Assembly (NCBI RefSeq): GCF_025336485.1
Contig: NZ_JAODAB010000015.1
Coordinates: 62,001-126,000 of the forward strand
DNA from: Pseudomonas citri
GTDB taxonomy: Bacteria > Pseudomonadota > Gammaproteobacteria > Pseudomonadales > Pseudomonadaceae
Length of the DNA: 64,000 bases
Direction of reading: 5' to 3'
The translations under genes were made by a program, and so were the position numbers. Below are positions 46,151 to 55,387 of the stretch, piece after piece; position 1 is the stretch's first letter; each line of letters begins with the position of its first letter. A model generated the notes under the pieces. The model saw only the letters and a list, made by a program, of their open reading frames with translations, had not been told where the DNA came from and did not search any database.

Positions 46151-46999
46151 TTAAAGACTGAGCCGCATCGACAGGTCCACCGCTTTCACATCCTTGGTCA
46201 TCGCCCCGATCGAGATGTAGTCCACCCCGGTCTCGGCGATCGGGCGCAACGTGTTTTCGTTGATCCCGCCGCTGGCCTCCAGTTTCGCCTTGCCGCCATT
46301 CAGGCGCACGGCTTCGCGCATGTCGTCCAGGCTCAGTTCGTCGAGCATGATGATGTCGGCGCCGGCCGCCAGCGCTTGTTTCAATTCTTCCAGGCTTTCC
46401 ACCTCGACTTCCACCGGTTTGCCCGGTGCGATCTTGTGGGCGGCGCTGATGGCCTGGGCGATGCCACCGCAGGCGGCGATGTGGTTTTCCTTGATCAGGA
46501 ACGCGTCGTACAAACCGATGCGGTGGTTATGGCAGCCGCCGCAAGTCACGGCGTACTTCTGCGCCAGCCGCAGCCCGGGCAGGGTCTTGCGGGTGTCCAG
46601 TAGCTTGACCTGGGTGTCGGCGACGAAATCCGCCAGGTAGCGCGCCCGGGTGGCGACGCCCGAAAGCATCTGCAAGAAGTTCAGCGCACTGCGCTCGCCG
46701 GTCAGCAGCGAACGGGCCGGGCCTTCAAGGTGAAACAGCGCCTGATCGGGACTGGCCCGCTCGCCGTCGTGCACTTGCCAATGCACCGCGACGCGCGGGT
46801 CCAACTGCCGGAACACGGCATCGACCCAGGCCGTACCGCTGATGATCGCCGCTTCGCGGGTAATGATGGTGGCCTTGGCCAGACGTTCGGCGGGGATCAG
46901 TTTCGCGGTGATGTCGCCGCTGCCGATGTCTTCGAGCAACGCGCGGCGCACGTTGGCTTCGATTTCGGCGGTCAGATCGGCGAGACGTAGATTCGGCAT
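46151..46999 (-). CDS. nadC: Nicotinate-nucleotide pyrophosphorylase (quinolinate phosphoribosyltransferase) NadC
   Basis: NadC converts quinolinate and PRPP to nicotinate mononucleotide in NAD synthesis. From ATG 46999 it has 282 residues. Conserved parts are LLEDIGSGDITAKLIP at the N-terminus, LDTRKTLPGLRLAQKYAVTCGGCHNHR, FLIKENHIAACGG and the barrel end KLEASGGINENTLRPIAETGVDYISIGAMT. It is divergent from the DUF1631 gene, with ampD-ampE beyond, the usual pseudomonad order. Confidence 0.97.
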   Translation of the reverse strand: MPNLRLADLTAEIEANVRRALLEDIGSGDITAKLIPAERLAKATIITREAAIISGTAWVDAVFRQLDPRVAVHWQVHDGERASPDQALFHLEGPARSLLTGERSALNFLQMLSGVATRARYLADFVADTQVKLLDTRKTLPGLRLAQKYAVTCGGCHNHRIGLYDAFLIKENHIAACGGIAQAISAAHKIAPGKPVEVEVESLEELKQALAAGADIIMLDELSLDDMREAVRLNGGKAKLEASGGINENTLRPIAETGVDYISIGAMTKDVKAVDLSMRLSL

Positions 47000-47266
47000 G
47001 ACGGGCTCCACAAACAAAGTGGCCAGATTATAGGGCCAGGCCGTGAGCGAACCCAAGGTGCCGGAGGTCTACCGTAGGTATCGAAACGGCATTTGGTCGC
47101 CTGCTCGCAACGTTTGCGCATTTATCCGGTCACTTATTGCGCTGGATTTCGAGTGGGATCACAGAGTCCGCTGGTGCGACGGGGTTGTTTTGCAGATAAT
47201 CCGCCTTTCGATTGACGTCATGACTTTGACGTCCAGCGCCGAAGAATGCCGTTACAGGAGGTCGGG

Positions 47267-49480
47267 ATGCATAACGACGGGAATGTAGTGCCTTTACACA
47301 AGGTTTCTGCCGATCAGGCGATTCGTTCGCCCCTTGCCCGTCTTCCTGTGATTCTGCTTCAGGTCCGCGACAAGGCCGCACAGCAGTTGCGCCAAGGCTT
47401 GCAGGAGTTGTTCGATAACGCCGACGACACTCTGTTCGAAATGGCCGACCGGGCGCGTCAGGATGTCGAGCAGAACCTGTATTTCGAAGCGATGCGGGAC
47501 TTGCGGCTCAAGCGCAAGAGCATTGAGCGCGAGTTCATCGAACAGTTTTTCGAGGCGTTTGTCAGCCTCGCCCAGTACGACCTGACCCAAGCCACCTTGG
47601 CGCCCATCCTGGCGCAAGATGGCCCGCCCCAGCGCGGCCATGACGACTTGGAGCGCCATCTCGCGGTAGAAGCCATGGTCACCCGGGTACTCAGCCGCGA
47701 AGGCGGGGCCCTCGATCAATTGACGGTCCGGCTCAGTGCGCTGCTGGCCCGGCCGCTGTCGAGCCAGCAGAATCCTCTGAGCCCGGCACTGTTGTGCGAA
47801 AGCTTTCTACAGGCCGCGCGGAACCTGGGTGTGGGGATCAAGGTCAAGCTGATCCTGCTCAAATTGTTCGAGCGCTATGTGCTCAGCGAGTGCGACCAAC
47901 TCTACGCCGAGGCCAATCAGTTGCTGGCCGCCACCGGCATCCTGCCCGACCTCAAGGCGACGCCGTCGCGGCGCGCATCGGATCGCGCGGATGCCAGTCC
48001 CAGGCCCAAGGCCGATGCCGCTGCCAAGTCCCGGGCCGCTGAAGTCGACGACAGCGTGCAGGAAGTGTTCGCGGCGTTGCAGAAGCTGTTGCGGCAGGTC
48101 CGTGGCAGCGTAGCGCCGACCCTGGAGGTCAGCGCGCCGACCCAGCCGATCTCCACCAGTGACTTGTTGCGTCTGCTGTCGCATTTGCAGCAATACGTGC
48201 CGGCGCCCGCGGTTCAGGACGAGTTCGATCTGCGTAGCCAGCTCGAGCAACTGCTGACCCGGGTCAGTGTCCGCAGCGGCAAATCCCGGGTGGTGGAAGG
48301 CGCGGACGAGGACGTGATCAACCTGATCTCGATGATGTTCGAGTTCATCCTCGACGACCATAACCTGCCGGACTCTTTCAAGGCGCTGATCGGTCGCTTG
48401 CAGATCCCGATGCTCAAGGTCGCGGTGCAAGACAAGAGCTTCTTCAGCCGAGGCAATCATCCGGCGCGGCGGCTGCTCAATGAAATCGCCGCGGCGGCCA
48501 TGGGCTGTGGCGATTGCGACGATCATCAGCGTGACAGCCTTTACCAGCGCATCGAACAGGTGGTGCAGCGTTTATTGAATGATTTCGTCGATGACCCGGC
48601 CATTTTCTCCGAGCTGCTGGCCGACTTCCTGGCGTTCACCAGCGACGAGCGACGCCGCAGCGAACTGCTCGAGCAGCGCATCCGGGATGCCGAAGAGGGG
48701 AGGGCCAAGGCGGAATGGGCGCGCCAGCGTGTCGAAGGGGCACTGAACCACCTCATGCTGGGCAAAGTGTTGCCGCTGGCGGTGGTGGAGTTCGTGCAGC
48801 AGGCCTGGAGCCAGGTGTTGCTGCTGACCTGCTTCAAGCACGGCGAGCGTTCAGCCGAGTGGCAGGCGGATGTCCTGACCCTGGAACAACTGATCTGGAG
48901 CGTCCAGCCCCACAATGAGGCCGACGCGGGCGTGCGCTTGTTGGCGATGGTGCCGGAACTGCTCAAGGCCCTGCGTGAAGGCTTGAGCCGTTCGGCGTTC
49001 GACCCGTTCGCCACCAGCGAGTTTTTCGCCGAGCTGGAGGTCTTGCACGTGCAGGCGCTGGAGCACATGGGGCAGGCGTCGGGGCAGGGCGAGTCGGCCG
49101 AGTCGCCGGTAATGATCCAGGTGCTGGAAAAAATCACCCTGCGTGCGCCTCAGAAGGCTTCGGTGGACAGCTCGTTGGTCGGCTTGCCGGCCGATGATGC
49201 GAGCTTGCGCCAGGTCGATCAATTGCGTCTGGGAAGCTGGGTCGAGTTCCAGGAGGACGAGGACAACCGCCTGCGCTGCAAACTGGCGGCGATCATCGAG
49301 TCCACCGGCAAGTATGTCTTCGTCAACCGCACCGGCCTGAAGGTGCAGGAGCACAGCCGCACCAGCCTGGCCCTGGAATTTCGCCGGGGGGCGGCGCGCC
49401 TGTTGGACGATACGTTGCTGTTCGACCGGGCGTTGGAGTCGGTTCTGGGCAACTTGCGCCAGCTCAATCGCGGCAAGTGA
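47267..49480 (+). CDS. DUF1631 domain-containing protein
   Basis: A large cytoplasmic protein of unknown function, 737 residues from ATG 47267 with an AGGAGG site. It is helical for most of its length. A basic, Ala/Pro-rich linker lies near residues 230-265 (RRASDRADASPRPKADAAAKSRAAE). The last 110 residues, from VDQLRLGSWVEFQEDEDNRLRCKLAAI, look like a small beta-barrel similar in outline to PilZ domains, though I do not see the c-di-GMP RxxxR motif. Some databases have labelled such proteins thymidine phosphorylase; nothing here supports that. It lies directly before ampD. Confidence 0.82.
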   Translation: MHNDGNVVPLHKVSADQAIRSPLARLPVILLQVRDKAAQQLRQGLQELFDNADDTLFEMADRARQDVEQNLYFEAMRDLRLKRKSIEREFIEQFFEAFVSLAQYDLTQATLAPILAQDGPPQRGHDDLERHLAVEAMVTRVLSREGGALDQLTVRLSALLARPLSSQQNPLSPALLCESFLQAARNLGVGIKVKLILLKLFERYVLSECDQLYAEANQLLAATGILPDLKATPSRRASDRADASPRPKADAAAKSRAAEVDDSVQEVFAALQKLLRQVRGSVAPTLEVSAPTQPISTSDLLRLLSHLQQYVPAPAVQDEFDLRSQLEQLLTRVSVRSGKSRVVEGADEDVINLISMMFEFILDDHNLPDSFKALIGRLQIPMLKVAVQDKSFFSRGNHPARRLLNEIAAAAMGCGDCDDHQRDSLYQRIEQVVQRLLNDFVDDPAIFSELLADFLAFTSDERRRSELLEQRIRDAEEGRAKAEWARQRVEGALNHLMLGKVLPLAVVEFVQQAWSQVLLLTCFKHGERSAEWQADVLTLEQLIWSVQPHNEADAGVRLLAMVPELLKALREGLSRSAFDPFATSEFFAELEVLHVQALEHMGQASGQGESAESPVMIQVLEKITLRAPQKASVDSSLVGLPADDASLRQVDQLRLGSWVEFQEDEDNRLRCKLAAIIESTGKYVFVNRTGLKVQEHSRTSLALEFRRGAARLLDDTLLFDRALESVLGNLRQLNRGK

Positions 49481-49544
49481 TCACACTCGCCAGTCCGATC
49501 ACGGCATACTGGCGGCATCGACCGCTGTCATCGAAGGAACCTGT

Positions 49545-50105
49545 ATGCAGTTGGACCCCGCGAGCGGTTGGTGCGATGGCGTGCGCCATTGCCCATCGCC
49601 CAACTTCAATGCGCGCCCCGAGGGCGAGATCTCCCTGCTGGTGATCCATAACATCAGCTTGCCGCCGGCACAGTTCGCCACGGGCAAGGTGCAGGAATTT
49701 TTCCAGAATCGCCTGGATGTCACAGAGCATCCCTACTTTGCCGGGATCGCCGATCTGCGCGTGTCTGCGCATTTTCTGATCGAGCGTGACGGTGCCGTTA
49801 CCCAATTCGTTTCCTGCCTGGACCGTGCCTGGCACGCCGGTGTGTCGTGCTTCGAGGGGCGGGAAACGTGTAACGATTTTTCCCTGGGCATCGAGCTTGA
49901 AGGCACCGATGATCAGCCGTTCACCGACGCGCAGTACGCCGCGCTGGTGGACCTGACCCGGCAGTTGCAAGCGGCGTTCAGGGCGATCACGGTGTCGCGC
50001 ATTTGCGGGCACAGTGACATCGCGCCGGGACGCAAGACCGATCCGGGGCCGGCATTCGACTGGGTTCGCTATCGTGCGGCCCTGACAGAAGGGGAAGGAC
50101 AATGA
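49545..50105 (+). CDS. ampD: 1,6-anhydro-N-acetylmuramyl-L-alanine amidase AmpD
   Basis: AmpD cleaves the stem peptide from anhydro-muropeptides in the cytoplasm. This recycles the cell wall and keeps the AmpR inducer low; loss raises AmpC beta-lactamase. It has 186 residues. Zinc ligands are His35 (LLVIHNIS), His156 (CGHSDIAPGRKTDPG) and Asp166, with the conserved Lys164. No signal peptide, as expected. It overlaps ampE by ATGA. Confidence 0.97.
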   Translation: MQLDPASGWCDGVRHCPSPNFNARPEGEISLLVIHNISLPPAQFATGKVQEFFQNRLDVTEHPYFAGIADLRVSAHFLIERDGAVTQFVSCLDRAWHAGVSCFEGRETCNDFSLGIELEGTDDQPFTDAQYAALVDLTRQLQAAFRAITVSRICGHSDIAPGRKTDPGPAFDWVRYRAALTEGEGQ

Positions 50106-50938
50106 GTTTTCTGGTGTTGCTGCTGGCCGTCTGGATCGAGAAGTTCTCGGCGTTGCGCCAGCGGGTCCAGCGCGACAGTGGTTGGTTGCACGAGCTCAAC
50201 CGGCTGGAAGCGCGCCCGCGCTGGCTCAAGCGGCCCTGGCTGGTGCTGCTGGTGATGGTCCTGCTGCCCGTGGCGTCGTTGGCGTTGCTGCTGTGGGTGC
50301 TGGACCCGGTTGCCTATGGCCTGCTGGCATTGCCGGTGCATCTGTTGGTGGTGATTTACAGCCTGGGGCGCGGCGATCTGCTGGCGGCCCTGGGGCCGTT
50401 TCGCGACGCGTGGCGGCGGGAAGACCTGCAAGCGGCCGTCCATGTGGCCAAGCGCGACCTGGACCTTGAAGCCGACTGCGGCGAGCAATTGCTGGAGCGG
50501 GTCCAGGGGTATGTGCTGTGGCAGGCGTACCAGAGCTTTTTCGCGGTGATTTTCTGGTACTTCCTGCTGGGGCCGGTCGCGGCGCTGAGTTATCGACTGC
50601 TGGCGCTGGCGGCCGAGCACAGCCTGAACCCCGGCGTGGCCGAGAGGGCCGCGCAGCTGCGCCATGCCTTCGACTGGTTGCCGGTGCGCTTGCTGGCGGC
50701 GAGTTTTGCCTTGGTGGGCAACTTCGTCGCCGTCAGCCGGATCATGTTGCATGAACTGCTGAACTGGAACATCAGCGCCGCCCATCTGATCGATAAGGTC
50801 GGTCGGGTGGCCGGCGAAATAGCCGAACCCGCGACGGGGCCGGACGGGATCAACAGCCTGGACCGGCTCTGGGAGTTGCTGCTGCGCGCGGCGGTGCTCT
50901 GGTATGCCGGTTTTGCGTTGTGGACGGTGTTGGCCTAG
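50102..50938 (+). CDS. ampE: Regulatory signalling modulator protein AmpE
   Basis: AmpE is an inner-membrane protein of the CobD/CbiB-like AmpE family, co-transcribed with ampD. Its role in beta-lactamase signalling is unclear. It has 278 residues with about four membrane helices (near 40-65, 65-85, 140-160 and 260-278). It contains the conserved VLWQAYQSFFAVIFWYFLLGPVAALSYRL and the final LLRAAVLWYAGFALWTVLA. Confidence 0.95.
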   Translation: MSFLVLLLAVWIEKFSALRQRVQRDSGWLHELNRLEARPRWLKRPWLVLLVMVLLPVASLALLLWVLDPVAYGLLALPVHLLVVIYSLGRGDLLAALGPFRDAWRREDLQAAVHVAKRDLDLEADCGEQLLERVQGYVLWQAYQSFFAVIFWYFLLGPVAALSYRLLALAAEHSLNPGVAERAAQLRHAFDWLPVRLLAASFALVGNFVAVSRIMLHELLNWNISAAHLIDKVGRVAGEIAEPATGPDGINSLDRLWELLLRAAVLWYAGFALWTVLA

Positions 50939-50966
50939 ACACGCCTGTTCCCTGTGGTGAGAGAAG

Positions 50967-51058
50967 CTGTGGGAGCAAGGCTTACCCGCGAGGAACGATA
51001 ACGCGGTTTAGCTTTTAGACTGCGACGCGGCCATCGCGGGCAAGCCTTGCTCCCACAG
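50967..51058. repeat. Inverted pair of short repeats (REPIN-like) between ampE and the chemoreceptor gene
   Basis: CTGTGGGAGCAAGGCTT at 50967 faces AAGCCTTGCTCCCACAG ending at 51058, with CCCGCGAGG and CCATCGCGGG just inside. Such paired extragenic palindromes are typical of pseudomonads and are thought to be spread by RAYT transposases; none is in this window. The rest of the 280-base gap holds the upstream region of the chemoreceptor gene. Confidence 0.85.
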
Positions 51059-51218
51059 TGTCCCCTCACCACCATAGGGAACGTGATGGGTTGCGTTAAC
51101 CTTAAGTTACAAATCTCCCCGCCTTTTTAGGCTATACAGGGGCAGCGCCCGAATAGTGGCTTTCTGCTGTCTCTGCGCGCGAATTCATAAAAATAAGAAC
51201 ACCCCGGGAGACTTCCTT

Positions 51219-53249
51219 GTGAAGAGTTTGCTCTGGCCCGCTGTCGCGCTGATGAATCGCCTGAGCTTCGGTATGAAGTTCAGCCTGATCAGCGTGTTGT
51301 TCCTGTTGCCGATGCTGGTGACCAACTTCTTTCTGGTGCGCGATTCCTATCGGGAATTCCAAGGAACGCAAGTGGAGCTGCAAAGCCTCGACCTGCTGAG
51401 CAGCAGCCTGACCCTGCGCCGGGATCTGGAAACCCTCAACAACCTGGTGCAGATCAACGCCAGCCTGGGCCAGTCCGGCAAGGCCGGTGATGTCGAGGCG
51501 AAGATCGGGGCGCTTGAGCAACGTGTCCTCGTGCGCCTGCAAGGCATGCGTGCCGTGGCCGTCGAGCCTGAACAGGCTGGGGCCTTCGATGCCAAGCGCG
51601 ATGAACTGATGGCGGCCTTCAAGGCGCAGCAGGGTGAGGGTTCCCTGCAAAGCAAAAGCGCCCTGATTGGCAAGTTGCTCAACACTGCGCAAATGTTCAG
51701 CCAGCTCATCGCCAGCCAGGCGGGGCTTGGCCGCGACAACCAGAGCGATATCCGCCAGCTCAGCGAGCTGAGCATCGGCGTGACGCCCCGGGTCACCCAG
51801 ACCCTGGGCGAAGGTCGCGCGCTGGGAGCTGCGTCGCTGGGGTTGGGGTTTCTCAATTCGGCGTCGAGCACCCGGTTTGACGAGTTGCTGGCGCAGATCG
51901 AAAAACTCCAGGGTGAATATGACCTGAAATTGCAAGACGCCCTCGGCTCCAGCAAGGCCGCCGGCCAGGCGTTGGCGGGGCAAGCCAATGACAGCAAGGG
52001 CACGCTCAAGAAGGCCGCGGAACTGATCGAGGAACAGGTGGTGATGGCCGATACCCTCGATGCGCCATGGTCGGGATTCTATGAGCAGCTCAGTGGCCTG
52101 ATGGAGCAGACCTACCGCCTCGACGACGCGATTCTGGGTTTTCTCGGCGCCGAGTTACAGCAGCGCCTGGAGCAGAATCGCAGCCACATGGTGCTGCAGG
52201 CCGTGGCGCTGGCCGGGGTGTTCCTGTTGATTTTTTACCTGTACGCCGGTTTCTACGCGTCGACCCGCACCACGCTCCGGTATTTGGGCCGGATGATGGA
52301 CAAGGTGGCGGCCGGCGACATGACCGTCAATTTCGTGGCCCGCAGCAAAGATGAACTGGGTGAATTGGGTGACGTGTTCAACGGCACGGTGGCGAAGATC
52401 CATGACCTGATCGAACAGGTCGGCCGCACCGTCGCCGAGGTCGAGCGCCAGGCCGGGCAGGTGGAAACGGTTTCGGCCCGGAGCAACCAGGCCGTGGCCG
52501 GGCAGCGCAGCCAGATCGAGCAGGTGGCCACGGCGATGAATCAGATGTCGGCGACGGCCCAGGAAGTAGCCCGCAGCGCCGCCGCGGCGGTAAGCAGTGC
52601 CCATAGCGTGAACGACGAGACGCTCAGTGGCCGAGGGCTGGTGGAGTCGCAACAGGACAGCATCGTCCGTTTGGCCGGTGAGATCGATCAGTCAGTGAAG
52701 GTGATCAATCAACTGGCGAATGACAGCCAGGCCATCAGCCGCGTGTTGGAAGTGATCAAGAGCATCGCCGAGCAGACCAACCTGCTGGCCCTCAACGCCG
52801 CCATCGAAGCGGCCCGGGCCGGTGAGCAGGGGCGCGGTTTCGCGGTGGTGGCCGATGAAGTCCGCACACTGGCCAAGCGCACCCAGCAGTCGACCGAAGA
52901 AATCGAAGCGATGATCAGCCGCCTGCACGGTGGCGTGGGGGCGGCGGTCAAGGCCATGGGCACCAGCCATGAGATGGCCAGCGGTACGGTCGGCCAGGCG
53001 GAGAAGGTCCAGCAGGCGCTGGAGAATATTCTCGGTGCGGTCGGCATGATCGTCGACCAGAACCAGCAGATCGCCGCTGCGGTGGAACAGCAGACGGCCG
53101 TGGCCCACGATATCGACCAGAACATCGTCGAGATCAATCGCGCCGGCGAGCGCACGGCGCAAGGTGCGCACCAGACCGAAGACGCCAGCCGCGAGCTGTC
53201 CGCCCAGGTGGTGCGGCTCAAGCAGTTGATCAATGCGTTCAGGGTGTAG
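51219..53249 (+). CDS. Methyl-accepting chemotaxis protein
   Basis: A transmembrane chemoreceptor, 676 residues from GTG 51219 (GGGAG 8 bases upstream). TM1 is at about 17-40 and a helical periplasmic sensor at 40-320. TM2 is at 323-345 (MVLQAVALAGVFLLIFYLYAG), followed by a HAMP domain. The long cytoplasmic signalling hairpin has its conserved tip near 516-556 (NLLALNAAIEAARAGEQGRG). The ligand cannot be told. The position after ampD-ampE matches the chemoreceptor gene of P. aeruginosa at the same locus (PA4520, from memory). No C-terminal CheR pentapeptide is seen. Confidence 0.94.
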   Translation: MKSLLWPAVALMNRLSFGMKFSLISVLFLLPMLVTNFFLVRDSYREFQGTQVELQSLDLLSSSLTLRRDLETLNNLVQINASLGQSGKAGDVEAKIGALEQRVLVRLQGMRAVAVEPEQAGAFDAKRDELMAAFKAQQGEGSLQSKSALIGKLLNTAQMFSQLIASQAGLGRDNQSDIRQLSELSIGVTPRVTQTLGEGRALGAASLGLGFLNSASSTRFDELLAQIEKLQGEYDLKLQDALGSSKAAGQALAGQANDSKGTLKKAAELIEEQVVMADTLDAPWSGFYEQLSGLMEQTYRLDDAILGFLGAELQQRLEQNRSHMVLQAVALAGVFLLIFYLYAGFYASTRTTLRYLGRMMDKVAAGDMTVNFVARSKDELGELGDVFNGTVAKIHDLIEQVGRTVAEVERQAGQVETVSARSNQAVAGQRSQIEQVATAMNQMSATAQEVARSAAAAVSSAHSVNDETLSGRGLVESQQDSIVRLAGEIDQSVKVINQLANDSQAISRVLEVIKSIAEQTNLLALNAAIEAARAGEQGRGFAVVADEVRTLAKRTQQSTEEIEAMISRLHGGVGAAVKAMGTSHEMASGTVGQAEKVQQALENILGAVGMIVDQNQQIAAAVEQQTAVAHDIDQNIVEINRAGERTAQGAHQTEDASRELSAQVVRLKQLINAFRV

Positions 53250-53251
53250 TG

Positions 53252-53300
53252 AGTGGCCTGTGTGGCTAATTCGAGTACAGGCCACTAGTGGCCTGTGTGG
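53252..53300. repeat. Direct and inverted AGTGGCCTGT copies between convergent genes
   Basis: AGTGGCCTGTGTGG occurs at 53252-53265 and 53287-53300, with the inverted ACAGGCCACT at 53277-53286 between them. The first and inverted copies form a 10-base stem; this may end the chemoreceptor and tatD transcripts. Confidence 0.75.
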
Positions 53301-53309
53301 GCTTCAGGC

Positions 53310-54086
53310 TTACCAGTTGAACAATTGGCGGGCGTTGGCGCTGCTAGCCTCGGCCAGTCGCTCAGGGCTGATCGCCATGATCCCGGCCAGCGCCTCGCAA
53401 ATCGCCGGCAGATGCGCCGGGCTGTTGCGCTGGCCGGGGAACATCGCCGGGGCCATGTCGGGTGAGTCGGTTTCCAGCACCACGGCGTCGAGCGGCAGTT
53501 TTGCCAGGACCCGGTGCATGCGCAGGGCCTGGGGCCAGGTCGCGGCGCCGCCCAGGCCGAGCTTGAAGCCGAGCTTGAGGTATTCCCGGGCCTCTTCGAA
53601 ACTGCCGGCGAAGGCGTGGATGATTCCCGCGCGCTTGAGCTCGATGCGTTTGAGCGTCGCGATCACCGCGGCATGACTGCGGCGCACATGGATCAGCGCC
53701 GGCAGGTCGAACTCCGCCGCCAGTTGCAGTTGCGCCTCGAACAACGTCTGCTGGCGCTCGCGATCCAGGGTCGGGATGTAGTAATCCAGGCCGATTTCCC
53801 CCACCGCGCACAGCTGCCGATGCCCGGCGAGGCGGCCCAGCCATTCGCGCAGTTGCACCAGGTCGTGGGGGCGATGCTGGTCGAGGTACACCGGGTGCAA
53901 GCCCAGGGCCGCGTGCAGGTCGGGGTCGCTTTGCACCAGGTCCCAGACCCGTTGCCAGTTGTCCCGATACACCCCCAGCACCACCATCTGTCGCACCCCC
54001 AGGGCGCGACTCGCCGCCAGCAGCGCCGGGCGATCCGCGTCGAAGTCCGGGAAGTCCAGGTGGGTGTGGGTGTCGATCAACTCCAT
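53310..54086 (-). CDS. tatD: TatD family metal-dependent deoxyribonuclease
   Basis: TatD-type enzymes are two-metal hydrolases with 3'-5' DNase activity. This one has 258 residues starting MELIDTHTHLDFPDFDADRP, which carries the HxH metal motif. Other ligands are in AVGEIGLDYY (Glu), LIHVRRSH and IIHAFAGS (His), and LETDSPDMAP (Asp). The gene starts 20 bases after fruR on the same strand, an arrangement seen beside the fru operon in several pseudomonads. Which paralogue (TatD, YcfH or YjjV) it corresponds to is not settled. Confidence 0.9.
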   Translation of the reverse strand: MELIDTHTHLDFPDFDADRPALLAASRALGVRQMVVLGVYRDNWQRVWDLVQSDPDLHAALGLHPVYLDQHRPHDLVQLREWLGRLAGHRQLCAVGEIGLDYYIPTLDRERQQTLFEAQLQLAAEFDLPALIHVRRSHAAVIATLKRIELKRAGIIHAFAGSFEEAREYLKLGFKLGLGGAATWPQALRMHRVLAKLPLDAVVLETDSPDMAPAMFPGQRNSPAHLPAICEALAGIMAISPERLAEASSANARQLFNW

Positions 54087-54106
54087 GTTCGGATCCTGGC
54101 CAATGC

Positions 54107-55102
54107 TCAGCCTTGATGAATGCGTTGCTTGAAGGTCCGCGCAATGGCCTGCACGCCGGGCTGATAGTCACCGTTCTCGATGGCTGCCAGGGCCAGCTCC
54201 AAGGCCTTGTCGGCAATCAGTTGATGCTGCTGGGACATGGCGTTGACCGGCAGCGGCAGGAAATCCAGCAGTTGCGTGTCGCCGAACGTGCCCAGGCGCA
54301 GCGGACGCGACTTGAGCGGGAAATCATGCAGCGCATCGAATACGCCTTGCAGCAGCACGTAGGAGGTGGTTACCAGCGCGTCGGGCAAATGTCCGAGGCG
54401 CGTGAGCATTTCCTCCATCAGTTGCCGGCCGCATTCACGGCTGAACGACTCCCCGTGTTCGATCAGCACCTGGCCTTCGAAACCGGCCAGGGCTTCGCGA
54501 AATCCGGCAGTCCGTTCCTGGCTGATGCTCAGTTCGGGACGGGCATTGATCAGGGCGATTTGCCGGGGTTGGGTCTGGAGCAGGCTGCGGGTCAACTGCA
54601 GACTGGCCTGGTGGTCGTCGCTGATCACCGAGCAGAAATGCGCCGGCTCCATCACCCGGTCGATGGCGATGATCGGAATGCCCTTGGCTTGCAGTTGCTG
54701 GTAGCTGTCGTCCCCGGCCGGCAGGCAGCTGGCGACGATCAGGCCGTCGCAGCGCCGGGCCCGGAACAGCTGCAACAATTGCCGTTCACTCTCGGGGGCG
54801 TCGTCGGAGCTGGCGATCAGCAACTGATAGCCCCGCGCGCGGGCGCCTTGCTCCAGCAGCTTGGCAATGCGGGCGTAACTGGGGTTTTCCAGGTCGGGCA
54901 GGATGAAACCCAGCGTGCGGGTATGCCGACTGCGCAGCCCGGCGGCCTGCGGGTTTGGCGTAAAACCATGCTCCTGGACCACCGCTCGCACCCGTTCGAC
55001 GGTGGCGCTGCTGATGCGTTGCTGTTCGGCCTTGCCGTTGATGACGTAGCTGGCGGTGGTGACTGACACACCGGCCAACTGGGCAATATCGCTGAGTTTC
55101 AA
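54107..55102 (-). CDS. fruR: Fructose operon repressor FruR/Cra (LacI family)
   Basis: FruR represses the divergent fruBKA operon and is released by fructose-1-phosphate in Pseudomonas. It has 331 residues. The N-terminal helix-turn-helix is MKLSDIAQLAGVSVTTASYVINGKA, with the hinge SATVERVRAVVQEHGFTPNPQAAGLRS. A periplasmic-binding-protein-like sensor follows (TLGFILPDLENPSYARIAKLLE). Its operator TTAAACGTTTCA lies 145 bases upstream, before fruB. tatD follows in the same direction. Confidence 0.95.
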   Translation of the reverse strand: MKLSDIAQLAGVSVTTASYVINGKAEQQRISSATVERVRAVVQEHGFTPNPQAAGLRSRHTRTLGFILPDLENPSYARIAKLLEQGARARGYQLLIASSDDAPESERQLLQLFRARRCDGLIVASCLPAGDDSYQQLQAKGIPIIAIDRVMEPAHFCSVISDDHQASLQLTRSLLQTQPRQIALINARPELSISQERTAGFREALAGFEGQVLIEHGESFSRECGRQLMEEMLTRLGHLPDALVTTSYVLLQGVFDALHDFPLKSRPLRLGTFGDTQLLDFLPLPVNAMSQQHQLIADKALELALAAIENGDYQPGVQAIARTFKQRIHQG

Positions 55103-55246
55103 CCCGGTTTCCCTTTGTTTTTTCGAGTTAGCCCGACAAATAGGGCAATCGTACCCGATTCAGAATGACCTTCACCGTCCAAACGCGAACGACAAGTTGC
55201 ACTTCAAGGATGGGAGATTATCGAGTAACGTGCCAATCTTTCTAGA

Positions 55247-55258
55247 TTAAACGTTTCA
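55247..55258. promoter_or_regulatory. FruR/Cra operator upstream of fruB
   Basis: TTAAACGTTTCA is identical to the operator described for P. putida Cra at the fruB promoter. It lies 130 bases before the fruB start, in the shared fruR-fruB gap. Confidence 0.9.
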
Positions 55259-55387
55259 GCAAGCGTATTTTCAAGGCTGTCAGGATTTTTGGCCGCTCTG
55301 CCGCGAAACCGCCAAAAGCTGTCCTGCAAGGCTAAGATTCATTCAAAACAATACCTGGCGCCAACCGGCCGCCAAAAAGGAGAAAGC

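Noticed and set aside
47043..47288. An 81-codon frame in the nadC-DUF1631 gap
   Set aside because: No ribosome site, no recognisable protein pattern, and it overlaps the true start of the DUF1631 gene.
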